The position numbers and the translations under genes were made by a program. Below are positions 1 through 6,284 of a stretch of 7,041 nucleotides of DNA, in pieces. The stretch lies in NCBI GenBank assembly GCA_028697695.1, contig JAQVEI010000117.1:1-7041 (forward strand), given 5' to 3'. Under the pieces are notes generated by a model that worked only from the letters and a program-made list of their open reading frames with translations, made no database searches and was not told where the DNA came from. The stretch comes from Lentimicrobiaceae bacterium (GTDB taxonomy: Bacteria; Bacteroidota; Bacteroidia; Bacteroidales; Lentimicrobiaceae). Each line of letters starts with the position of its first letter. The first letter of the stretch is position 1.

Positions 1-1563
1 AGGGATGACGTATCCAAAGTTAAGCGCATGTTAAGGAGAAACCGTCCGGTATATGTGTCTTTGGCGCCCTCGTTTGTTTCAGAATTTCCGGAATATTCGC
101 CTGCTACCATGGTTACAGCGCTGCTAAAACTTGGGTTTGCCGGAATTTCAGAAACAGCGCTGGGAGCAGAAGTAGTTACTTCAAATACCGCTCAGTTTTT
201 AAACAATGCCGAGCCCGGCATATATATCAGTACTGCCTGTCCATCAGCGGTGGACTACATCCGCAAGTATCAGCCGACTTTAACCCGTTGTTTGGTAAAC
301 ATGCAATCCCCGCTTATGGCGCATGCCTCCATGCTAAGGCGGTGGTATGGGGATGACATCAGGGTGGTCTTTATAGGCCCTTGCGTGGCAAAAAAAACCG
401 AATCCGATGACTTCCCGTCACTCATTGATGCTTCACTTACCTTTAATGATTTAAGGCGTTGGTTTGAAGAAGAAGGATTTCTGCCTGAATTGATGTTTCC
501 GGGCCCAAGTGACACCTTTATGCCGGCTCAGGCCACGGATGGCGCACTCTATCCGATTGACGGAGGAATGGTAGGAACCATTAAAAATGCACAATGCTCT
601 GCTGCCGTTAACTTTATGCACATCAGTGGTATTGCCAACATAAAGCAGGCCCTCAATGGCCTGGAAGAGGTGTCGGAAAATGCAAAAATATTCATTGAAT
701 TGCTGGTGTGCGAAGGTGGCTGCATCAATGGACCGGGTACATCCTCCAAAGCAGGAACTATTGTAAAGAACTTAAAGGTAGATCAGTATCGAAATGCACC
801 ACCTTTGGTTTGTTCACCGGCAGATTGGACAAATAACCTGCCCGACATCTACACCAGCTATTGTTTTGTAAAACAGGACAGACCCATTAAATACTGGTCA
901 GAAGAAGACATTATTGAGGCGCTTAAAACGGCAGGAAAAACCTCTAAAGAAGATGAATTGAATTGTGGCGGTTGCGGATACAATAGCTGTCGCGATTTTG
1001 CCATAGCCATGCTCAATGATATGGCAGAACGGCAAATGTGCGTTTCATACATGCGCAGAGTAGCCGCCGACAAAGCCAGTGTATTGCTGCAACGTATGCC
1101 CTATGGGGTGGTACTGGTCGACGACCGTTTACAGATTATCGAAAGCAATCGTTTATTTGCTGAATTGATTGGAAACGACGCTACACTCTTGTGGGATGCC
1201 AAGCCGGGACTGCAGGGAGCCGATATGAAAAAGATGGTTGCATTCCACAAGGTATTTTCCAACGTATTATCATCAGGCAATAACCTGATTGACAGAAACA
1301 TAGAAGAAAACGACCGCCTGTTCAATTTGTCCGTATTCACCATTCAGCGACACCGTATCATTTGTGGTATTATTCAGGATTTGCATCATCCGGGCTTAAT
1401 GCAGGAAGATGTAATGCGCAGGATAAAACAGGTGGTTCACGAAAACATGACAACGGTTCAAAAGGTGGCCTTTTTGCTGGGAGAGAATGCAGCCCGTACC
1501 GAGGCTATGCTTAATACCGTAATCAATAACCCGGTAATATCAACTGTGGATGAAGAAGGATGA
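1..1563 (+). CDS. hydS: Putative sensory [FeFe] hydrogenase (HydS-like, group C type) with Fe-S and PAS-like domains; 5'-truncated by window edge
   Basis: The reading frame is open from base 1, giving 520 in-window residues; the true start and probably N-terminal ferredoxin-type clusters lie upstream. Residues 1-260 are an [FeFe]-hydrogenase large-subunit C-terminal domain. All four H-cluster cysteines are present: C80 (in STACPSA), C128 (in FIGPCVAK), and C237 and C241 (in ELLVCEGGC). The cysteine that normally precedes the first ligand (TSCCP in catalytic enzymes) is alanine, A79, and the usual methionines of the second and third motifs are G126 and L235. That pattern is known for putative sensory HydS proteins. 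Next comes an FeS domain with C-x2-C-x4-C-x16-C (C322, C325, C330, C347), then a PAS-like domain at about 358-465 (PYGVVLVDD, ESNRLFAELIG). A C-terminal helix (about 467-510) carries VQKVAFLLGENAARTEAML. It probably senses H2 or redox state in the cytoplasm rather than turning over H2. The stop overlaps the phosphatase start by 14 bp. No histidine-kinase or chemotaxis output domain is visible, which fits a phosphatase-linked type. The hydrogenase fold is certain; the sensory role is inferred from residues and context. Confidence 0.88.
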   Translation, partial: RDDVSKVKRMLRRNRPVYVSLAPSFVSEFPEYSPATMVTALLKLGFAGISETALGAEVVTSNTAQFLNNAEPGIYISTACPSAVDYIRKYQPTLTRCLVNMQSPLMAHASMLRRWYGDDIRVVFIGPCVAKKTESDDFPSLIDASLTFNDLRRWFEEEGFLPELMFPGPSDTFMPAQATDGALYPIDGGMVGTIKNAQCSAAVNFMHISGIANIKQALNGLEEVSENAKIFIELLVCEGGCINGPGTSSKAGTIVKNLKVDQYRNAPPLVCSPADWTNNLPDIYTSYCFVKQDRPIKYWSEEDIIEALKTAGKTSKEDELNCGGCGYNSCRDFAIAMLNDMAERQMCVSYMRRVAADKASVLLQRMPYGVVLVDDRLQIIESNRLFAELIGNDATLLWDAKPGLQGADMKKMVAFHKVFSNVLSSGNNLIDRNIEENDRLFNLSVFTIQRHRIICGIIQDLHHPGLMQEDVMRRIKQVVHENMTTVQKVAFLLGENAARTEAMLNTVINNPVISTVDEEG

Positions 1564-2737
1564 GTTTTATATTGAAATTGGTGCCATTCAAAAGAGCAAA
1601 GACCATGAAATGGTGTGTGGTGATGTGTATCTTTCCAGAAAAATAAAGGAGGAGAACCGCATCATCACCGTGCTTAGCGATGGTTTGGGCAGTGGGGTAA
1701 AAGCCAATGTACTGGCCACGCTTACCGCTACAATGGGCTTAAATTTCACCATAGAACATTTCCCTCCTGAGCAAACTGCCAAAGCCATTCTGGAAACCCT
1801 GCCTGTTGATCAGGCCAGAAAAATAAGTTATGCAACCTTTACGATAGTGGATATTGATGCTGATGGAGAGACACATATTGTAAATTTCGACAATCCGGAG
1901 CCCATTATACTTCGCGACAACGCATTGATACAAACAGATATCAACTGTAAGTCGCTTGCAGCCAAAGAGAATATTGACCGTGAGCTAACCTACAGTACTT
2001 TTCCTGCACGGCTTGGTGACCGCATCATCCTCATATCAGATGGCGTAAGCCAATCGGGTATAGGCACAGCTTCACATCCTTTTGGATGGGACGTTCCCCA
2101 GGTGATAAAATGGGTGGGTAACTTACTTTCGGAAGACCATAACATATCGGCTCCCGAGCTGGCCGGCAAAATTGTTCAGCGTGCTCAGGCCAACGATATA
2201 TACACGGCAAAAGACGACATATCCTGCATAGTAATTTATTTCAGGCATCCCCGTAAACTATTGCTTTGCTCTGGTCCGCCATACCATCCGGAGGACGACC
2301 ACCGTTTGGCTATGACTATTGAGTCGTTCAGCGGTCAAAAGGTACTTTCCGGTGGTACAACAGCCGAGATTATTTCACGCGAACTTGGCCGGCCTATCGA
2401 GGTTAGCCTGGAATCTTTTTCAAAAGACATTCCACCCATATCCAGCATGCCGGGCATTGATTTGGTTACTGAGGGTGTATTGACACTGGGAAGGGTTTCG
2501 GCAATGCTGGAAGCCGGCGTACAGCTACCTGTTAAAGGTAAGGATGCAGCCTCGGCCCTGCTTAACCTGCTACTGAACAACGACCAGATATTTCTGCTTG
2601 CCGGAACCCGAATCAATGAGGCACATCAGGACCCTACACTGCCGGTGGAGCTGGAAATAAGAAGAAATGTTGTAAAAAAAATAAAACGATTGCTCGAGGA
2701 CAAATATCTGAAAGAAGTTGCCCTTGACTTTATATAA
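1550..2737 (+). CDS. SpoIIE/PP2C-family Ser/Thr protein phosphatase with an extra C-terminal domain
   Basis: This 395-residue soluble protein has a PPM/SpoIIE-type phosphatase domain at about residues 8-232. Expected acidic metal-binding positions are present: D25 in CGDVY, D44 in SDGLGSG, D164 in SDGVSQSG, and D222/D223 in KDDIS, so it is probably active. In this family such enzymes remove phosphate from Ser/Thr of regulatory proteins, often anti-sigma antagonists. Residues about 234-395 form an additional domain I cannot name, starting KLLLCSGPP and containing GGTTAEIISRELGR and TEGVLTLGR; it ends in a charged helix (RRNVVKKIKRLLEDKYLKE). No signal peptide or membrane segment is seen. The ATG at 1550 lies inside the end of the hydrogenase gene (14 bp overlap) without a clear Shine-Dalgarno, which suggests translational coupling. 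The placement between two hydrogenase genes suggests that its activity or substrate is tied to H2 or redox sensing. No partner kinase or STAS-domain substrate is encoded in the window; one may lie upstream. The phosphatase assignment is strong; the target is unknown. Confidence 0.87.
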   Translation: MKKDEFYIEIGAIQKSKDHEMVCGDVYLSRKIKEENRIITVLSDGLGSGVKANVLATLTATMGLNFTIEHFPPEQTAKAILETLPVDQARKISYATFTIVDIDADGETHIVNFDNPEPIILRDNALIQTDINCKSLAAKENIDRELTYSTFPARLGDRIILISDGVSQSGIGTASHPFGWDVPQVIKWVGNLLSEDHNISAPELAGKIVQRAQANDIYTAKDDISCIVIYFRHPRKLLLCSGPPYHPEDDHRLAMTIESFSGQKVLSGGTTAEIISRELGRPIEVSLESFSKDIPPISSMPGIDLVTEGVLTLGRVSAMLEAGVQLPVKGKDAASALLNLLLNNDQIFLLAGTRINEAHQDPTLPVELEIRRNVVKKIKRLLEDKYLKEVALDFI

Positions 2738-2746
2738 AAACAAAAA

Positions 2747-3025
2747 ATGTTGAAAATGAAACAGATGGTGGAAGTGAGTATTTGTTATGGTACCCTGTGC
2801 TTTGTGATGGGTGGTTCAGCTTTTGAAACTATGGGAGAGAAGCTGCCCGATGATCTGAAAAATAAAGTAAGCATACAGGGAATGAACTGCCCGGGATATT
2901 GCAATTCTCAGGAGTATGGCCGTCCGCCGTTTGTAAAGGTAAATAACAGATTGATTGCCGAAGCCAACCTGAATAAAGTAATTGAAAGTATAAGAAAGGA
3001 GGTTGAGCATGGCACAAACCAATAA
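2747..3025 (+). CDS. Thioredoxin-like [2Fe-2S] ferredoxin (NuoE/24-kDa type, stand-alone)
   Basis: This 92-residue protein is the ferredoxin half of a NuoE-like subunit. The signature is C13-x4-C18 in CYGTLCFVMGG, matching the CxGTxCxxxGG pattern of NuoE, followed by C48-x3-C52 in GMNCPGYC; these four cysteines should bind one [2Fe-2S] cluster. The usual NuoE N-terminal helical domain is absent. It probably carries electrons to or from the neighbouring hydrogenases, or tunes their redox state, in the cytoplasm. It starts 9 bp after the phosphatase stop at an A-rich site (ACAAAAAATG). ATGs at 2756 and 2765 are also in frame upstream of the first cysteine, so the exact start is uncertain by up to six residues. 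Its last 17 bp overlap the downstream hydrogenase gene. Such small ferredoxins are common in [FeFe]-hydrogenase operons of anaerobes. The cofactor is inferred from cysteine spacing; the partner is inferred from position. Confidence 0.85.
   Translation: MLKMKQMVEVSICYGTLCFVMGGSAFETMGEKLPDDLKNKVSIQGMNCPGYCNSQEYGRPPFVKVNNRLIAEANLNKVIESIRKEVEHGTNQ
2995..3002 (+). promoter_or_regulatory. Strong Shine-Dalgarno site for the second hydrogenase gene
   Basis: AAAGGAGG lies inside the end of the ferredoxin gene, six bases before the ATG at 3009. This fixes 3009 as the start rather than the in-frame TTG at 3003, which directly abuts the site. It is the only near-perfect Shine-Dalgarno sequence in the window, so this gene may be translated more strongly than its neighbours. 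Confidence 0.75.
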
Positions 3026-4472
3026 TGCAACGCTCATCCGGCGTGAGATTATTACCCGCCTTTGTAAACTTTACATTGAAAACCGCCTCGAAGATATTGA
3101 CCGGATAGCGCTGGAAATGGCGCCCAGAAATACAACCCCGGTGAGTGGTAACCGTTGCTGTATTCACAAATCGCGTGCTATAATCAAATACAGGGTCATG
3201 GCCTTGCTGGGCTTTAATGTATCAGACGAGACAGACGAGCTTGAAAGTTTATACAGCTATGCACTAAGGGCTTTAAGCCATAAAGAGCCTGAAAAGGGAG
3301 TACTTACTGTAGTTGACGAGGCCTGCACTTCATGTGTAAAGAGCAATTACGTGGTTTCGAACCTATGCAGGGGCTGCCTGGCAAGTCATTGTATGGTTAC
3401 CTGCCCCAGGAATGCCATTACCATGGAACATGGTCAGGCCAGGATAGACCCGCTAAAATGTGTGGGTTGCGGCTTATGCAAGGATGCATGTCCTTATCAT
3501 GCCATCATTTATATGCCTATTCCCTGCGAAGAATCCTGCCCTGTAAAAGCCATATACCGCAATGCCGAAGGTGTTGAAGAAATTGACTATGACAAGTGCA
3601 TTCATTGCGGCCGTTGCATGGTGGCTTGTCCGTTTGGCGCGGTAATGTATCGTTCACAAATAATCAACGTATTGCATGACATTTCCCGGCCCAACCGGCA
3701 GGTTGTAGCCATGCTTGCTCCGGCCATAAGCGGTCAGTTTAAAGCCACATATCCGCAAATAGCCACTGCGGTAAAAAAGCTCGGATTTACTGATGTATTT
3801 GAGGTAGCCGCGGGAGCGGTAGCCACAGCACGGGATGAAGCGCATGAACTGAAGGAGGTTCTTGAACAAGGCCAGCAGTTTATGACTACATCCTGTTGTC
3901 CGGCTTTTGTTGAGCTTACTGAAAAACAATTGACCGGTTTGAAACCCTATGTATCGCACACCCCCTCGCCTATGCGTTATACCGCTGATATTGTAAGGCA
4001 ACAATACCCGGATGCTTCCGTGGTATTTATAGGCCCCTGTGTAGCAAAACAAGCAGAAGCCAGACGTTATCCTGGCATAGATTATGTTATGACATTCGAG
4101 GAATTGGGCGCATTAATGATCGCCATGAACATTGATTTACAAACCTTTGAAGCAACTGAGCAGGAAGAGGTAATCGCGGAGCGGAAATTTGCCTTTAGTA
4201 ATGGCGTATTGAATTCAGTTACTGACTATTACGACGGCCCTTCTTTAAATCCTTTGGTAATCAGCGGGCTACATAAGAAAAATATCGCATCTTTGCGGCG
4301 GATTACGACAGGCAAGCACGATTGGAACATGATTGAAGTTATGGCGTGTGAGGGCGGCTGCCTGGCTGGGCCTGCCGGAATCAGTTCGCCTGAAGTGGCC
4401 CGCAAGCTGTTTAATGCCCAGTCGGGGGTACAGGCTGAACACCCGCTAATTAACGAAATGAAACAAAAATAA
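3009..4472 (+). CDS. [FeFe] hydrogenase, group B type, with N-terminal Fe-S clusters
   Basis: This 487-residue protein (counting from ATG 3009) is a group B-style [FeFe] hydrogenase. Residues 1-100 are helical with an RCC motif (C50, C51). A cysteine-rich section follows: C106, C109, C120, C123, C128 and C132, then a two-cluster ferredoxin with C151/154/157/161 and C197/200/203/207, with an intervening C173-x3-C177. Several [4Fe-4S] clusters are therefore expected. The H-cluster domain spans about 230-475. Motif one is TTSCCPAF, with ligand C297 and the proton-transfer cysteine C296 retained; motif two is FIGPCVAK (C344), where glycine replaces the usual methionine; motif three is EVMACEGGC (C447, C451). 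Unlike the upstream HydS-like protein, it keeps the key acid-base cysteine, so H2 oxidation or evolution is plausible with ferredoxin as likely partner. It is cytoplasmic, with no signal peptide. It overlaps the ferredoxin gene by 17 bp. Maturases (HydE, HydF, HydG) needed for the H-cluster are not encoded here. The physiological direction of group B enzymes is poorly known. Confidence 0.9.
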   Translation: MAQTNNATLIRREIITRLCKLYIENRLEDIDRIALEMAPRNTTPVSGNRCCIHKSRAIIKYRVMALLGFNVSDETDELESLYSYALRALSHKEPEKGVLTVVDEACTSCVKSNYVVSNLCRGCLASHCMVTCPRNAITMEHGQARIDPLKCVGCGLCKDACPYHAIIYMPIPCEESCPVKAIYRNAEGVEEIDYDKCIHCGRCMVACPFGAVMYRSQIINVLHDISRPNRQVVAMLAPAISGQFKATYPQIATAVKKLGFTDVFEVAAGAVATARDEAHELKEVLEQGQQFMTTSCCPAFVELTEKQLTGLKPYVSHTPSPMRYTADIVRQQYPDASVVFIGPCVAKQAEARRYPGIDYVMTFEELGALMIAMNIDLQTFEATEQEEVIAERKFAFSNGVLNSVTDYYDGPSLNPLVISGLHKKNIASLRRITTGKHDWNMIEVMACEGGCLAGPAGISSPEVARKLFNAQSGVQAEHPLINEMKQK

Positions 4473-4505
4473 ACTGATACAAACCTAATAAACAAATTAA
4501 TAAAA

Positions 4506-6062
4506 ATGACTGTTGCTGAAAAATTGGCCTTATTGAAGGCAAAAAGAGCGCAAGTGCTTGAAATGGGAGGAAAAGAACGGGTTGCCAAACAACACGAGAA
4601 GGGCAAACTTACCGCACGCGAGCGCATCGAACTGTTATTTGATGAAGGCACATTCCGTGAACTGGATACTTTTGTAGCTCATCGCTCTCACAATTTCGGG
4701 ATGGAAAAGATAGACATAGCCTCTGACGGGGTTATCACCGGACATGGACTGATAAATGGCCGGCCGGTATTTGCTTTTTCTCAGGATTTCACCTCCATTG
4801 GGGGTTCATTGGGAGAGATGCACGCTGCCAAGATTTGCAAAATTATGGACCTGGCCCTTAAATCGGGATCACCCGTTGTAGGACTAAATGACTCGGGAGG
4901 AGCCCGCGTGGAGGAAGGCGTTGACGCCCTGAAGGGCTATGGCGATGTTTTCTTCAGAAACTCACGTGCCTCGGGAGTTATCCCGCAAATCTCAGCCATC
5001 ATGGGGCCCTGTGCCGGTGGAGCCGTATATTCACCAGCACTCACCGATTTTGTATTTATGGTTAAGAAAACCAGCCATATGTTTATCACCAGCCCGTACG
5101 TTATTAAAACCGTAACCGGTGAAGAAACAACTTTTGAAGAGTTGGGTGGAGCTATGGTACACAATACAAAAAGCGGAAATGCGCATTTTGCCTGTGAAAA
5201 CGATGAAGAAACCATTGAAAGCATACGCGAATTGCTCGAATACCTGCCGGACAACAACATGGAGACTGCGCCCAAGGTTGATATGGGCGACGACCCTGAA
5301 CGTTTATGTCCTACCCTGGATACAATAGTACCCGACGACCCCAGATCTCCCTATGATATGAAAGAGATAGTGAGAGAAGTGGTTGATAATGGAGAATTTT
5401 TCGAAATTCATGAACATTTTGCTGAAAATTGCATTGTTGGTTTTGCACGACTAAACAATCGATCGGTTGGCATTATTGGTAACCAGCCTATGGTTTCCGC
5501 CGGCTGTCTCGATATTGACGCCTCCGACAAGATTAGTCGTTTTATCCGCACCTGTGATGCTTTTAATATTCCCATCATCACATTTGTAGATGTGCCGGGC
5601 TACCTTCCGGGCGTAAATCAGGAATGGGGTGGCATTATTCGTCACGGAGCCAAACTCTTGTGGAGCTATTCGGAGGCTACCATACCCAAGTTTACGGTGG
5701 TGGTACGCAAAAACTACGGTGGCTCTTATGTGGCTATGAGTTCGCAACACGTGGGTGCCGATATGATATTCGCATGGCCTACTGCTGAAATTGCGGTAAT
5801 GGGTGCCAAAGGGGCGGTAGAAGTGCTTTCGAGCTATCGTAAAGAGATTAAAGAAGCCGAAGACAAGGAAGCCAAGACCCAGGAAAAGATCGCCCAGTAT
5901 GAAGAGACGTTCAGTGTACCATACATGGCTGCGCAAAGAGGATATGTTGATGACGTTATCCTGCCGAGCGAAACCCGTGTAAGATTGATTGATGCTTTGG
6001 AAGTACTCGCCTCGAAAAGCGAGAGCCTTCCTCCAAAAAAACATGGTAATATACCTCAATAA
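4506..6062 (+). CDS. Acyl-CoA carboxyltransferase subunit (propionyl-CoA carboxylase beta / methylmalonyl-CoA decarboxylase alpha / transcarboxylase 12S type)
   Basis: This 518-residue protein has the usual length and both crotonase-fold halves of the biotin-dependent carboxyltransferase family (PccB, MmdA, 12S). It transfers CO2 between carboxybiotin and an acyl-CoA, most likely propionyl-/methylmalonyl-CoA. The N-terminal half contains KGKLTARERIELLFDEGTF, SIGGSLGE, NDSGGARVEEGV (129-138) and GPCAGGAVYSPAL (167-179), with the oxyanion glycines present. The C-terminal half has FVDVPGYLPG (360-369), EWGGIIRHGAKLL (373-385), RKNYGGSY (401-408) and WPTAEIAVMGAKGAVEVL (424-441). The protein ends with KKHGNIPQ, a typical family terminus. 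The residue after GGSY is valine (V409), a position where related enzymes vary with substrate, so acetyl- versus propionyl-CoA preference cannot be settled by eye. It has no biotin site of its own and needs a separate carrier. It starts 33 bp after the hydrogenase stop at an A-rich site (TTAATAAAAATG) without Shine-Dalgarno, and 8 bp separate it from the next gene. MmdA or 12S is favoured by the neighbouring OadA/5S-like gene. Confidence 0.92.
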   Translation: MTVAEKLALLKAKRAQVLEMGGKERVAKQHEKGKLTARERIELLFDEGTFRELDTFVAHRSHNFGMEKIDIASDGVITGHGLINGRPVFAFSQDFTSIGGSLGEMHAAKICKIMDLALKSGSPVVGLNDSGGARVEEGVDALKGYGDVFFRNSRASGVIPQISAIMGPCAGGAVYSPALTDFVFMVKKTSHMFITSPYVIKTVTGEETTFEELGGAMVHNTKSGNAHFACENDEETIESIRELLEYLPDNNMETAPKVDMGDDPERLCPTLDTIVPDDPRSPYDMKEIVREVVDNGEFFEIHEHFAENCIVGFARLNNRSVGIIGNQPMVSAGCLDIDASDKISRFIRTCDAFNIPIITFVDVPGYLPGVNQEWGGIIRHGAKLLWSYSEATIPKFTVVVRKNYGGSYVAMSSQHVGADMIFAWPTAEIAVMGAKGAVEVLSSYRKEIKEAEDKEAKTQEKIAQYEETFSVPYMAAQRGYVDDVILPSETRVRLIDALEVLASKSESLPPKKHGNIPQ

Positions 6063-6070
6063 TTTGTGCT

Positions 6071-6259
6071 ATGACTCCACACGAAAAAAAAATGAAAGCT
6101 GCTGCCATTGCAGTAAGTTACTTTCTACAGGAAAATCAAACTGAAACAGAAGAAATCTCCGAAAGGTCACCCGCATGGGGCCGCCTTGGAGCTAAAATGG
6201 CCATGAGCAAACGTGAATTTATTCAACGTAAAGGCAAAGGCCTTTGGGTACCTAAATAA
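6071..6259 (+). CDS. Small basic protein, possible accessory subunit of the carboxylase/decarboxylase
   Basis: This 62-residue protein is not confidently recognised. An amphipathic N-terminal helix (EKKMKAAAIAVSYFLQEN) leads to an acidic, Glu/Thr-rich linker (about residues 22-32) and a basic tail with WGRLGAKMAMSKREFIQRKGKGLW. No convincing membrane segment or biotin motif is visible. Small helical subunits (delta/epsilon, OadG- or MmdE-like) accompany biotin-dependent decarboxylases and carboxylases, and a tail of Trp-Gly-Arg followed by Met/Arg/Gln-Arg residues is reminiscent of those; this is a weak resemblance. Position is the best evidence: 8 bp after the carboxyltransferase and 25 bp before the OadA-like gene, in the same direction. 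Real coding is supported by the tight spacing and the uninterrupted frame. A role in complex assembly is inferred. Confidence 0.62.
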   Translation: MTPHEKKMKAAAIAVSYFLQENQTETEEISERSPAWGRLGAKMAMSKREFIQRKGKGLWVPK

Positions 6260-6272
6260 AAATCAAAAAAAC

Positions 6273-6278
6273 AAAGGA
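6273..6278 (+). promoter_or_regulatory. Shine-Dalgarno-like site before the OadA/PycB-like gene
   Basis: AAAGGA sits six bases upstream of the ATG at 6285 in an otherwise A-rich 25-bp spacer. It supports that start, which also has the usual family distance to the LRDGHQS motif. Confidence 0.5.
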
Positions 6279-6284
6279 CATAAA

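Noticed and set aside
28..30. ATG at 28 as the start of the HydS-like gene
   Set aside because: The frame is open to base 1 and the preceding codons (DDVSKVKR) read as part of the conserved hydrogenase domain; family members have N-terminal Fe-S regions, so the start should lie upstream.
3003..3005. TTG start for the group B hydrogenase
   Set aside because: It abuts the Shine-Dalgarno sequence with no spacer, while ATG 3009 has ideal six-base spacing.
3654..4052. 132-codon minus-strand frame inside the group B hydrogenase gene
   Set aside because: It is antisense to conserved H-cluster coding sequence, has no recognisable protein features and no supporting start context.
4473..4505. Terminator or promoter in the spacer between the hydrogenase and carboxyltransferase genes
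   Set aside because: The A/T-rich spacer shows no inverted repeat with a T-tract and no TAnnTTTG-type element; nothing can be supported by eye.
5451..6059. 202-codon open frame on the minus strand inside the carboxyltransferase gene
   Set aside because: It lies wholly antisense to a clearly conserved coding gene and its translation shows no recognisable domain; it is a shadow frame.
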